This document shows, in pieces, positions 61,001 through 64,000 of a stretch of 64,000 bases of DNA (its first letter is position 1; each line of letters begins with the position of its first letter). The position numbers and the translations under genes are program-made. Source of the DNA: Beroe forskalii (Eukaryota > Ctenophora > Nuda > Beroida > Beroidae); NCBI GenBank assembly GCA_011033025.1, contig WFMF01000035.1, forward strand, positions 682,001-746,000. Direction: 5' to 3'. The notes beneath the pieces were generated by a model. The model ran no database searches. It had not been told where the DNA came from and saw nothing but the letters and a program-made list of their open reading frames with translations.

Positions 61001-63756
61001 GGCTGAAACAGTGAAGGTCTGTTTAGAATGAAACCATTTTCGTTAGCGATTTATTGAACATTATTGGTACTTAAAATGGGTCTTGCACAAATTTGAAGCA
61101 ATCATGGTGAGTGATGACTCTATTATGGGTTCATATGGCGGATTCATTGCATCAAGATACCACTGTGACTTACGTCTCAACTCATACTCAATAACTTCCA
61201 AATCAATCTCTGCCTCTTCACTCCCCACACTGTTAGATATCAGAATCCTGTACACTCCTTCGTCTTCCTTCTCAATGTCAGGGATAGAGAGACTTCCGTT
61301 AGAGTGCACCTCGAACCGGTCATCATCTGTGATGTCTGTGTAGGATTCAGAGTCTTCTTCGAGCTTAAACCATTGAACCTGAAAGTAGATGGATGTTATC
61401 CCATTCTTAGCACACAACGCTCAGGCATTTGGACGTGATGCTTTACAAGTGTACGTGACGGCAAGGCATCATAGTAAACTGAGAAATAGAAATGGAATCC
61501 GTAATTTTCAGCTATCCGTAGTTCCAAAGCAAATTATATCTTACAGACCATGTCAAAAATAATAACATTTACTTCTATTGGAGTAGCACCAATCGTCCCC
61601 ACATCGATGAACACATCTTCACCAGACTGCGCAGTCACTGACTGGGGTTTAGGATCAAAGATCGGAGGACCATCCCTGACCGTCTGTTCGTATATCAGTC
61701 GAGTTTCCGTACTATCACTGCTCTGATAGTCCCTGACAGTGAGCCTAAGTCTTCCTGTCAGCAGGGACTTGGTGACAGGTAACTTCATCTCAACCCGCCA
61801 CATCTTGCTGGTTTTCCTGGACTCATCCACCCAGCCTTCCTCGTGTATTTCGTACGAGAGAATGTCGGTGATGTCATCTTCAGCTTCGTTGTCAGAGTGT
61901 ACTAGTTTCAGGAATAAGTCGCGTTTCCCGAACACACTGGCAGATAATCTGACTTCCATGCTCAGGAATTTGCCGGGTGTGACGTACGTGTTTTCAGGGA
62001 GTGGCTCAGTGATGTAAATAGCTGAAGAAAATGGACTTTTTCAGCCATTTGGTAATTATTGAAAGGTAGAAATAAATGTAATTTTCATCAAAAATATCAT
62101 GAATTTTCTCAAGGTTTCCGCGTTTGTCATCGAATACTAAACTCAAATCATATTTACCGTAAATCTCGGGCGATTTTTTGAGAGAAAAACTAACATGTAT
62201 AGGCAAAGGGATCAAAGGTAGTTGTCTCTGGAGAAGATGTGGTAGGTTGAGTCATACCATCGGTGGTAAAGCTGTCTGGGGTGACTTTAATCTCGAAACT
62301 GTGCTGGATTGGAGTTGAGTCTTGGTCACTCCTTGCGTTCAGAACGTATGTTCCAGCATCTTCCATCTGCAATGTTTCATAATTATCACAGCACTTACCC
62401 GGACATAACATAGGGCAGTCTAAATAAAATATAATAAAATTAGAACCCCGGAGCCCATGACATAGTACTGTCTAAATAAAACAAAATAAAGTAACTTTTG
62501 AACCCCAGAACCCTCAACTCTCTCATATCATTCTAACCTTGACATCGGAGAGCAGGAGAGTGAACATCCACACATTTCCCCCCTCACTCCTCGTACTACC
62601 ACCCTCCATCACTTCCCCATCTCCATCCTCAACATACACCTCCGGCTTACTCGCACCGGACACCAGTGCAATTATCACATAATCACTCCCCTCGCGCAGC
62701 GTCACATCCAGCGGAGTCTGTGTAAACACATGGGTATCGTAGGTTGGGCGGATGTAGATTTGAGCGCCGGATTGTTCCGTGCCGTGATCGTTTGTAGCGA
62801 TGGCCGTGTAGAGTCCGGCGTCGGAGGGTTGGGCCGTGCGGATGTCGTGGGTGTAGCGCGTTCCGTCGGCGTGCGATTCTTTGTAGAGGGTGAGGCGCTC
62901 GCCGTCTTTTAGCAGACGGACTTTAGGACTGGGAACACCTGTTTAGGGAAAGAGGTGATATTTGTTGTAAAAGTTTGAAGAGATAGTAATGCGTAAATAA
63001 TATTTGCCATAATGATCTGCATGTAATGTTGATCATTGGTATTCTGGGCATTCATCTATCAGACTGAATTAAAGTAGAATTAAAGTAGAATTTATAAAAC
63101 AAAAAAGGTTGGGTTCTACATACCGGAAACTACAAAGGAAATCTGGTGATTTGATCCTTGTTTTATGGTTTCACCTTTCAGTCCAATCTCGAATTCAGGA
63201 CGCTTGAAGACTGAAATTTAAAATGGTTTGAAGTAATGAACAATTGCCAGTAATCCAGGAAGGATACCCCAGTATTCGAATTTCAAATCTTATAGTAATG
63301 TTAACTTCAGAATTGAGAAGGATCTGCCTTCATAAATAGTAAATAGTGATTCACTTTGTTTCTAACCTGGAGTAAAGGTAATGTAAGCTTGTGTAGAGAT
63401 TTCTCCGAACTCATTGGATGCTGTCACAAGATACCACCCACTGTCCGAATCCTGAAAATAAAATGGTGTCAAGGGGAATTGGTGTCAGGATGAAGTCATT
63501 GTGGAAAGAAGTAGTGAGAGAAAATTGGTGTCGAGGTGAGGTGGTGTCAAGGTAAATTGGTGTCTACATGAAATGGTCTCAGTAATAAGAGATGACAGAT
63601 AAAGGGATTTCCTCCTCTCACCTTTGGATTTTTCAGAGTTAATGAGGCTGTTGAGGTAGTTCCGCTGGTGTACAGCTGGGGATTGAACACAGTCTGTACA
63701 TCTCCCGGATATCCGAGCTATTTCGATGCTGGGAGCCGGGAGTCCGACAGCAGATA
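6635..63756 (-). CDS. Giant multidomain Ig-like/TSP1 gene (partial, spliced)
   Basis: One minus-strand gene of about 90 visible exons and about 9,000 codons, with its 5' end beyond the window. Domain order is Ig(3 or more)-linker-[A-B]x37-Ig block-[A-B]-TSP1x4-tail. The A domain consensus runs PLPxETYLxPGEDLxMSI, NASVxSEDD, [15 protein letters not shown], an acidic insert, WxIxxxLPxPHSQASG, then [18 protein letters not shown]. The B domain starts FFDPVPKSV, loses the Ig B-strand Cys (VLINT), keeps Trp (VKWYK), has HSNGSLSI and EDEGxYRVEISN with no F-strand Cys. Donors and acceptors are GT-AG with regular phases: A exon 1 to 0, B exon 0 to 1. Sequons, TSP1 repeats and phase-1 module borders argue for a secreted or cell-surface matrix/adhesion protein of hemicentin-like order. 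No transmembrane segment is seen. Function is inferred only from architecture. Confidence 0.85.
7056..7446. repeat. Intron with degenerate TTAGGG-like repeats
   Basis: This intron is filled with imperfect GGGTTAGGGTTA-like units and copies of the neighbouring exon border: ACCTGATCCCTCTGGG near 7357 and AACCTGAACCCTCTGGG near 7222 resemble the true donor region at 7445-7460. No coding sequence. Confidence 0.5.
7447..7578 (-). CDS. Exon: TSP1 repeat 3
   Basis: Phase 1 to phase 1, 132 nt. Encodes [34 protein letters not shown] and CEGS. The last cysteine pair comes from the next exon. WxxWxxW and CSxxCGxG are the TSP1 signature. The exon is much more GC-rich than the A/B modules. Confidence 0.85.
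7746..7979 (-). CDS. Exon: end of TSP1 repeat 1 and all of repeat 2
   Basis: Phase 1 to phase 1, 234 nt. Finishes repeat 1 ([16 protein letters not shown]) and encodes repeat 2 ([20 protein letters not shown], then [16 protein letters not shown] and VCYLKRCPE). Cysteine spacing fits TSP1. Confidence 0.85.
8124..8213 (-). CDS. Exon: start of TSP1 repeat 1
   Basis: Phase 1 to phase 1, 90 nt. Encodes [20 protein letters not shown] and TTCDDDNTS, the first half of a TSP1 repeat. The flanking intron (8214-8514) carries two direct copies of GTAAGC followed by a long G run (about 8230-8275). Confidence 0.85.
8515..11692 (-). CDS. Module 38 (last A-B module, A split by an intron)
   Basis: Exons A 11535-11692 (phase 1 to 0) and 10864-11160 (phase 0 to 0), then B 8515-8719. 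A begins [15 protein letters not shown] and has [16 protein letters not shown], then an extra intron, then [25 protein letters not shown] and [14 protein letters not shown] has [22 protein letters not shown] and [16 protein letters not shown]. It is separated from module 37 by the downstream Ig block and lies directly before TSP1. The A/B intron is long because it holds the 345-bp satellite array. The 11161-11534 intron has two diverged copies of an AAGTTGAGATAACACAA-containing segment. Confidence 0.85.
8774..10809. repeat. 345-bp satellite array, about six monomers
   Basis: Tandem monomers with boundaries (GTGTAGGAGG) at about 8774, 9121, 9467, 9808, 10150 and 10492; the last is truncated at about 10809. 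Spacing is 341-346 bp. Each has a G homopolymer of variable length, TTACTAGTTAACTCATGAAA, GAATTTCGGCCATTTTTACG and CATGTGACTGCATTGCAGAG. Internal similarity is high, so the expansion is recent. The array sits inside the A38-B38 intron, and minus-strand frames in it are repeat artefacts. Confidence 0.95.
11700..12640. repeat. G-rich minisatellite, TTTAGTGTGGGTGGGGGAAG type
   Basis: About 940 bp of irregular 20-30 bp units with many runs of three to ten G on the plus strand, so C-rich in the giant-gene transcript. It occupies the intron between the downstream Ig block and A38. The G-run spacing is compatible with DNA G-quadruplexes on the plus strand. Confidence 0.9.
12782..13754 (-). CDS. Downstream Ig block (three exons)
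   Basis: Exons 13668-13754 (87 nt, [15 protein letters not shown]), 13117-13516 (400 nt: [39 protein letters not shown], then [18 protein letters not shown] and [11 protein letters not shown]) and 12782-12941 (160 nt: [16 protein letters not shown] and a Ser/Thr-rich linker). Exon order, size and phases match the upstream block at 62195-63210. The 400-nt exon is one base shorter than its 401-nt paralogue and its frame breaks near 13180 (GGGG run). This points to a 1-nt deletion or a base-call error. Confidence 0.8.
13892..14637 (-). CDS. Module 37
   Basis: A exon 14201-14637 expected ([65 protein letters not shown]); B exon 13892-14087 ([37 protein letters not shown]). The expected A acceptor reads CCTCAC instead of CCTCAG (plus-strand base 14638 is G where C is expected). 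An AG 15 nt further upstream (TAATAAG) would keep the frame and add five residues. Confidence 0.8.
14829..15671 (-). CDS. Module 36
   Basis: A exon 15208-15671 (464 nt: [67 protein letters not shown]) and B exon 14829-15024 ([37 protein letters not shown]). The acidic insert is unusually long (about 14 Glu/Asp within [13 protein letters not shown]). Outside the four-module periodic part of the array. Confidence 0.87.
15833..16613 (-). CDS. Module 35
   Basis: A exon 16165-16613 ([67 protein letters not shown]) and B exon 15833-16031 ([39 protein letters not shown]). Close to the array consensus; both splice borders are canonical. Confidence 0.9.
16854..17632 (-). CDS. Module 34
   Basis: A exon 17190-17632 ([66 protein letters not shown]) and B exon 16854-17052 ([39 protein letters not shown]). 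In B the usual EDEG turn is replaced by ENAG. Confidence 0.9.
17802..18624 (-). CDS. Module 33
   Basis: A exon 18182-18624 ([66 protein letters not shown]) and B exon 17802-17997 ([39 protein letters not shown]). It shares the SSDFTxTKLV variant with module 38. Confidence 0.9.
18799..19604 (-). CDS. Module 32
   Basis: A exon 19153-19604 ([65 protein letters not shown]) and B exon 18799-18994 ([38 protein letters not shown]). The intron before A32 carries the Harbinger element and is about 4.2 kb. Confidence 0.9.
20139..21425 (-). pseudogene. Harbinger DDE transposase (degenerate)
   Basis: Fragments in changing frames preserve the family order: RFRVTRDSF and [13 protein letters not shown], then [14 protein letters not shown], then [17 protein letters not shown], then [12 protein letters not shown] (first catalytic Asp), [11 protein letters not shown] (second Asp), [19 protein letters not shown], and [19 protein letters not shown] (catalytic Glu). 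At least two frame changes (near 21085 and 20750-20830) and in-frame stops break the gene. The C-terminal part after about 20340 is a Lys/Glu-rich coiled-coil-like stretch. Confidence 0.85.
22140..22975 (+). pseudogene. Harbinger Myb/SANT-like partner gene (degenerate)
   Basis: A trihelix (Myb/SANT-like) DNA-binding region is readable at about 22205-22535 across one frame change: [52 protein letters not shown]. It ends at a TGA near 22533. The next frame (22535-22975) supplies a C-terminal coiled-coil-like part ([20 protein letters not shown]). In intact elements this protein helps the transposase bind the termini and enter the nucleus (family knowledge). Confidence 0.75.
23771..24610 (-). 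CDS. Module 31
   Basis: A exon 24156-24610 ([65 protein letters not shown]) and B exon 23771-23972 ([39 protein letters not shown]). The PHSQAS loop is lost from A, and the B sequon is NAS rather than NGS. Confidence 0.9.
24785..25580 (-). CDS. Module 30 (type N)
   Basis: A exon 25135-25580 ([67 protein letters not shown]) and B exon 24785-24983 ([39 protein letters not shown]). Divergent A at the downstream edge of the four-module periodic array. The B acceptor is an unusual AGAG|ATT. Confidence 0.88.
25758..26508 (-). CDS. Module 29 (type G)
   Basis: A exon 26063-26508 ([34 protein letters not shown], then [10 protein letters not shown] and [12 protein letters not shown]) and B exon 25758-25956 ([39 protein letters not shown]). 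The GHLILSIGD...SGAITTTRL form marks type G, seen every fourth module. Confidence 0.9.
26648..27474 (-). CDS. Module 28 (type S)
   Basis: A exon 27020-27474 ([68 protein letters not shown]) and B exon 26648-26846 ([39 protein letters not shown]). The RDxHS-D-TSTHIIV signature places it with modules 12, 16, 20 and 24. Confidence 0.9.
27650..28450 (-). CDS. Module 27 (type E, divergent)
   Basis: A exon 28002-28450 ([67 protein letters not shown]) and B exon 27650-27848 ([40 protein letters not shown]). It occupies the type E position by spacing, but its A domain is diverged. Confidence 0.9.
28602..30142 (-). CDS. Module 26 (type N)
   Basis: A exon 29706-30142 ([67 protein letters not shown]) and B exon 28602-28800 ([37 protein letters not shown]). 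GNYWVV is the type N B signature. The intron between them is about 0.9 kb and holds an unexplained insert. Confidence 0.9.
28876..29604. mobile_element. Possible MITE-like inserts in the A26-B26 intron
   Basis: Two inverted pairs are visible. An outer TATAGTAGTC near 28880 matches GACTACTATA near 29420. A second pair, CTTTAGAGGC near 29432 and GCCTCTAAAG near 29590, bounds about 165 bp with CCGCAG/CTGCGT inside the ends. I could not define target duplications or coding sequence. Confidence 0.35.
30296..31059 (-). CDS. Module 25 (type G)
   Basis: A exon 30617-31059 ([34 protein letters not shown], then [10 protein letters not shown] and [13 protein letters not shown]) and B exon 30296-30494 ([40 protein letters not shown]). 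In type G A domains the PHSQAS loop is replaced by a shorter segment before GHL. Confidence 0.9.
31234..32103 (-). CDS. Module 24 (type S)
   Basis: A exon 31652-32103 ([67 protein letters not shown]) and B exon 31234-31432 ([39 protein letters not shown]). The PHCQAS cysteine is shared with module 12, another type S copy. Confidence 0.9.
32252..33034 (-). CDS. Module 23 (type E)
   Basis: A exon 32586-33034 ([67 protein letters not shown]) and B exon 32252-32444 ([39 protein letters not shown]). The upper (N-terminal) half of its A exon is almost identical to that of A19, while the lower half is not, which marks a recombination junction. Confidence 0.9.
33046..33480. repeat. Intron with a diverged copy of the 345-bp satellite
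   Basis: About 33190-33470 aligns with the 8.8-10.8 kb satellite (GGTTAACTCATAAAACTTTG, CAGTACAGT, GGAATTTTGAAT, CCCATGTGGAAGCATTGCAG). It is single-copy and much diverged. Just before it (33085-33165) are short CCTCAGTATGTCC-like direct repeats. Confidence 0.75.
33534..34281 (-). CDS. Module 22 (type N, A part of a fused exon)
   Basis: A domain is the lower part of the fused exon 33846-34481 ([67 protein letters not shown]); B exon 33534-33726 ([36 protein letters not shown]). The usual phase-1 intron between B21 and A22 is absent. Near-duplicate of module 18. Confidence 0.9.
34282..35074 (-). CDS. Module 21 (type G, B part of a fused exon)
   Basis: A exon 34629-35074 ([58 protein letters not shown]). 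The B domain is the upper part of exon 33846-34481 ([38 protein letters not shown]) and runs straight into A22 without an intron. Near-duplicate of module 17. Confidence 0.9.
35405..36216 (-). CDS. Module 20 (type S)
   Basis: A exon 35762-36216 ([66 protein letters not shown]) and B exon 35405-35603 ([39 protein letters not shown]). Copy of module 16, offset exactly 4,000 bp. The intron after B20 (35075-35404) has CCAACCCAAAACAACCC-rich sequence. Confidence 0.92.
36363..37161 (-). CDS. Module 19 (type E, chimeric A exon)
   Basis: A exon 36713-37161 and B exon 36363-36558 ([39 protein letters not shown]). Within A the lower part (36713 to about 36880) is almost the same as A15 (for example GAGCCCCCTGGAGTAGCATC). 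The upper part (about 36945-37161) is almost the same as A23 (TGACAGAGTAATGTCTTCTG). The switch lies at about 36880-36945. Confidence 0.92.
37290..38240 (-). CDS. Module 18 (type N, A part of a fused exon)
   Basis: A domain is the lower part of exon 37805-38440 ([65 protein letters not shown]); B exon 37290-37482 ([36 protein letters not shown]). The 37483-37804 intron holds nothing recognisable. Confidence 0.92.
38241..39196 (-). CDS. Module 17 (type G, B part of a fused exon)
   Basis: A exon 38751-39196 ([58 protein letters not shown]). B is the upper part of exon 37805-38440 (636 nt, phase 0 to 0: [38 protein letters not shown], then [13 protein letters not shown] into A18). The 38441-38750 intron has no recognised element. 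Confidence 0.92.
39404..40216 (-). CDS. Module 16 (type S)
   Basis: A exon 39762-40216 ([66 protein letters not shown]) and B exon 39404-39602 ([39 protein letters not shown]). The intron upstream of A16 in sense direction carries the MULE element only 51 bp from the acceptor. Confidence 0.92.
40268..42100 (+). repeat. Left long terminal inverted repeat of the MULE element
   Basis: About 1,833 bp, inverted relative to 44722-46516. It contains two direct internal copies of one segment (about 40655-40880 and 41408-41690, both with GCTGATAATTGCGATTACTTGG and TTCACGTGACTGATAGAG). Also present are a GGCTGGCCGGCCGGC/GGCTAGCC palindromic tract (41283-41402) and a short 20-bp minisatellite (41698-42100). 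Confidence 0.9.
42426..42900 (+). pseudogene. MULE transposase fragment
   Basis: Reads [36 protein letters not shown] and [14 protein letters not shown], which fits the MULE transposase core (tDxE..A, GCxFH, alanine-rich helix). One base later, near the CCCCC at 42685-42690, the second frame supplies [20 protein letters not shown] and ALESFHH, the WNv-dR...RTnN..E motif; HPSIW follows in the first frame. The N-terminal catalytic part is missing, so no active enzyme is expected. Confidence 0.8.
43129..45080. repeat. Palindromic 20-bp minisatellite (CGACACTTCATCTCAGGGTA)
   Basis: Units run as CGACACTTCATCTC on plus from 43129 to about 43740, then reverse to GAGATGAAGTGTCG from 43741 to about 45080, so the array is a large palindrome centred near 43740. 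Unit length 20 is not a multiple of three, yet three frames stay open for long distances, giving false proteins of repeated [15 protein letters not shown] type. Confidence 0.9.
44722..46516 (-). repeat. Right long terminal inverted repeat of the MULE element
   Basis: About 1,795 bp, the inverse of 40268-42100 with few differences, including the same internal duplicated segment. The near-terminal region holds CACGTG and a TGACGTCA box (46374-46381); the left arm has AGACGTCA at that site. Confidence 0.9.
46612..47417 (-). CDS. Module 15 (type E)
   Basis: A exon 46975-47417 ([67 protein letters not shown]) and B exon 46612-46807 ([39 protein letters not shown]). Its acceptor is TTAG rather than the usual CAG. 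Donor of the lower part of the chimeric A19. Confidence 0.92.
47581..48361 (-). CDS. Module 14 (type N)
   Basis: A exon 47904-48361 ([67 protein letters not shown]) and B exon 47581-47779 ([37 protein letters not shown]). GNYWVV links it to modules 18, 22 and 26. Confidence 0.92.
48542..49388 (-). CDS. Module 13 (type G)
   Basis: A exon 48943-49388 ([34 protein letters not shown], then [10 protein letters not shown] and [13 protein letters not shown]) and B exon 48542-48737 ([38 protein letters not shown]). Upstream of A13 a 40-bp segment (GAAATTACAAAGGATTGA...) is tandemly duplicated near 49470-49545. Confidence 0.9.
49564..50395 (-). CDS. Module 12 (type S)
   Basis: A exon 49938-50395 ([69 protein letters not shown]) and B exon 49564-49762 ([39 protein letters not shown]). 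The B sequon is NAS. Confidence 0.92.
50565..51372 (-). CDS. Module 11 (type E)
   Basis: A exon 50915-51372 ([66 protein letters not shown]) and B exon 50565-50763 ([39 protein letters not shown]). The SDRDG...VQIEV end is the type E B signature. Confidence 0.92.
51549..52356 (-). CDS. Module 10 (type N, degenerate B)
   Basis: A exon 51914-52356 ([66 protein letters not shown]) and B exon 51549-51747 ([40 protein letters not shown]). The core Trp of B is Leu and a Cys appears in the sequon strand, although the splice sites are intact. This B may not fold as the others do. Confidence 0.88.
52529..53319 (-). CDS. Module 9 (type G, unclear B donor)
   Basis: A exon 52886-53319 ([34 protein letters not shown], then [10 protein letters not shown] and [12 protein letters not shown]) and B exon about 52529-52722 ([39 protein letters not shown]). 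The nearest GT donors (after about 52529 or 52520) leave phase 2, not the phase 1 that A10 needs; reading on reaches TAG at 52519. Confidence 0.82.
53487..54335 (-). CDS. Module 8 (type S)
   Basis: A exon 53893-54335 ([66 protein letters not shown]) and B exon 53487-53724 (238 nt, long: [40 protein letters not shown]). A8 ends VIFDCQARG, one of the few cysteines in the array, at the Ig B-strand position. Confidence 0.9.
54492..55856 (-). CDS. Module 7 (type E)
   Basis: A exon 55375-55856 (482 nt, with a short internal duplication of [67 protein letters not shown]) and B exon 54492-54687 ([38 protein letters not shown]). The intron between them holds a repeat pair (54824-55268). Confidence 0.9.
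54824..55268. repeat. Two direct copies of a hairpin repeat flanking 280 bp
   Basis: About 54824-54902 and 55186-55268 are close copies (CGAAATTTTGGGGGT, CGAAAATATGGGGATTTTT, AAAAATCCCCAAATTTCGTA). Each copy is itself an inverted repeat with arms of about 20 bp. The 280 bp between has a plus-strand frame ([20 protein letters not shown]) that I cannot assign. Possibly a small mobile element with repeated ends. Confidence 0.6.
56053..56861 (-). CDS. Module 6 (type N)
   Basis: A exon 56404-56861 ([67 protein letters not shown]) and B exon 56053-56251 ([39 protein letters not shown]). Confidence 0.92.
57064..57961 (-). CDS. Module 5 (type G)
   Basis: A exon 57519-57961 ([34 protein letters not shown], then [10 protein letters not shown] and [13 protein letters not shown]) and B exon 57064-57250 (187 nt, short: [38 protein letters not shown]). 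The A-B linker is [14 protein letters not shown] instead of FFDPVPKSV. Confidence 0.92.
58160..58916 (-). CDS. Module 4 (type S)
   Basis: A exon 58465-58916 ([67 protein letters not shown]) and B exon 58160-58358 ([39 protein letters not shown]). Confidence 0.92.
58933..59003. repeat. Short minisatellite (AAAATGACAGA), four units
   Basis: Four imperfect units of about 20 bp with AAAATGACAG(G/A)A in the intron between B3 and A4. Confidence 0.85.
59125..59899 (-). CDS. Module 3 (type E)
   Basis: A exon 59457-59899 ([66 protein letters not shown]) and B exon 59125-59326 ([39 protein letters not shown]). The B donor is a weak CAG|GTTTTG. Confidence 0.9.
60017..61002 (-). CDS. Module 2 (A split by an intron)
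   Basis: A exons 60765-61002 (phase 1 to 2: [38 protein letters not shown]) and 60400-60607 (phase 2 to 0: [45 protein letters not shown]); B exon 60017-60212 ([39 protein letters not shown]). The second A exon is short and easily missed. It shares about 50 identical bases with A10 (TAAGCTTCATAAAGATCCTT). Confidence 0.88.
61174..62021 (-). CDS. Module 1 (first A-B module, divergent)
   Basis: A exon 61573-62021 ([67 protein letters not shown]) and B exon 61174-61378 ([39 protein letters not shown]). The PHSQASG loop is absent. It follows the Thr/Ser/Pro linker of the upstream Ig block, joined in phase 1. Confidence 0.9.
62195..63210 (-). CDS. Upstream Ig block (three exons) with T/S/P linker
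   Basis: Exons 63124-63210 (87 nt: [17 protein letters not shown]), 62538-62938 (401 nt: [38 protein letters not shown], then [16 protein letters not shown] and [11 protein letters not shown]) and 62195-62366 (172 nt: [16 protein letters not shown], then a linker rich in Thr, Ser and Pro). These are Ig-like beta-sandwiches without canonical cysteines. The block is paralogous, exon by exon, with 12782-13754. Confidence 0.87.
63367..63756 (-). CDS. Most upstream Ig domain in the window (two exons, frame break)
   Basis: Exon 63622-63756 encodes [12 protein letters not shown] and, one frame away, [18 protein letters not shown] and ASLTLKNPK. Exon 63367-63451 encodes [17 protein letters not shown]. 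Exon length (135) has one base too many for its phases, with the break near 63715. An alternative acceptor (AAATAG|CTCGG) would start in the second frame but lose the conserved GLPAPSIEI. Confidence 0.75.
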
Positions 63757-64000
63757 CTGAAATGAGGGGCATTTTTATTGCCTCCGTTACGGCGTCACTC
63801 CATGAGACTATTTCAAACCTTGATTAGCAAACAAATCAATAACGCCCAAGGAAACAAATATGGGCCTCATGAACATGGGGAACGAGGATTGGAGTTGCTA
63901 TGGGCTGCTGTAAGACCCGTTCTAGACAGGGATTTTTAGGGGCTAAAGCTCGAGCTATGGCTCAAGCAAGCCTGTCTAGAATAGGAGTTTTCGCTGACCC
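63757..64000. other. Intron at the right edge with a short inverted repeat
   Basis: Intron sequence towards unseen upstream exons. TTCTAGACAGG at 63920-63930 is inverted as CCTGTCTAGAA at 63971-63981 around AGCTCGAGCT. This could be the end of a small transposable element. Confidence 0.45.

Overview
The window is eukaryotic and almost certainly from an invertebrate animal. It carries a spliced gene with dozens of short GT-AG introns, immunoglobulin (Ig) and thrombospondin type 1 (TSP1) domains, a rhodopsin-like GPCR, and eukaryotic DNA transposons (Harbinger and MULE types). I cannot name the phylum from sequence alone.

About 57 kb (roughly 6.6 to 63.8 kb) is one giant minus-strand gene whose 5' end lies beyond the right edge. 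Read in the sense direction (high to low coordinates) it encodes three or more Ig domains and a T/S/P-rich linker, then 37 copies of a two-domain module, a second Ig block paralogous to the first, a 38th module, four TSP1 repeats and a tail. Each module has an A domain (about 110 residues, cysteine-poor, probably a beta-sandwich, not recognised by me) and a B domain (I-set-like Ig that lost both cysteines but kept the core Trp and an N-G-S sequon). A module is normally two exons: A (about 450 nt, phase 1 to 0) and B (about 199 nt, phase 0 to 1). Intron phase is therefore preserved when a pair is duplicated. The window holds about 9,000 codons. Ig array followed by TSP1 recalls hemicentin-type extracellular matrix or adhesion proteins, but the repeated unit is not a normal hemicentin Ig.

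The main discovery is a coding higher-order repeat. Modules 3 to 30 cycle through four recognisable subtypes (called E, S, G, N here), giving a period of four modules, about 4 kb. Modules 15 to 22 are two very recent copies of this unit. Exon A19 is a chimera of A15-like and A23-like sequence, the expected junction of an unequal crossover.

The introns are loaded with repeats: a 345-bp satellite (8.8-10.8 kb) with a relic at 33.2 kb, a G-rich minisatellite (11.7-12.6 kb), a 4,020-bp Harbinger element with TTA target duplication (19.7-23.7 kb), and a 6,249-bp fold-back MULE-type element with 1.8-kb terminal inverted repeats and an 8-bp target duplication (40.3-46.5 kb).

Left of the giant gene lie an inverted-repeat fragment (1-665), a stretch with no gene (666-1900), a 1.7-kb 9-bp minisatellite dense in TGAGTCA (1.9-3.6 kb), a candidate minus-strand terminal exon (3717-4060), a GA-rich microsatellite, and a plus-strand intronless GPCR with two reading-frame breaks (4998-6394). 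If the 3717-4060 exon belongs to the giant gene, the GPCR is nested in its intron. No tRNA, rRNA or CRISPR array was seen.
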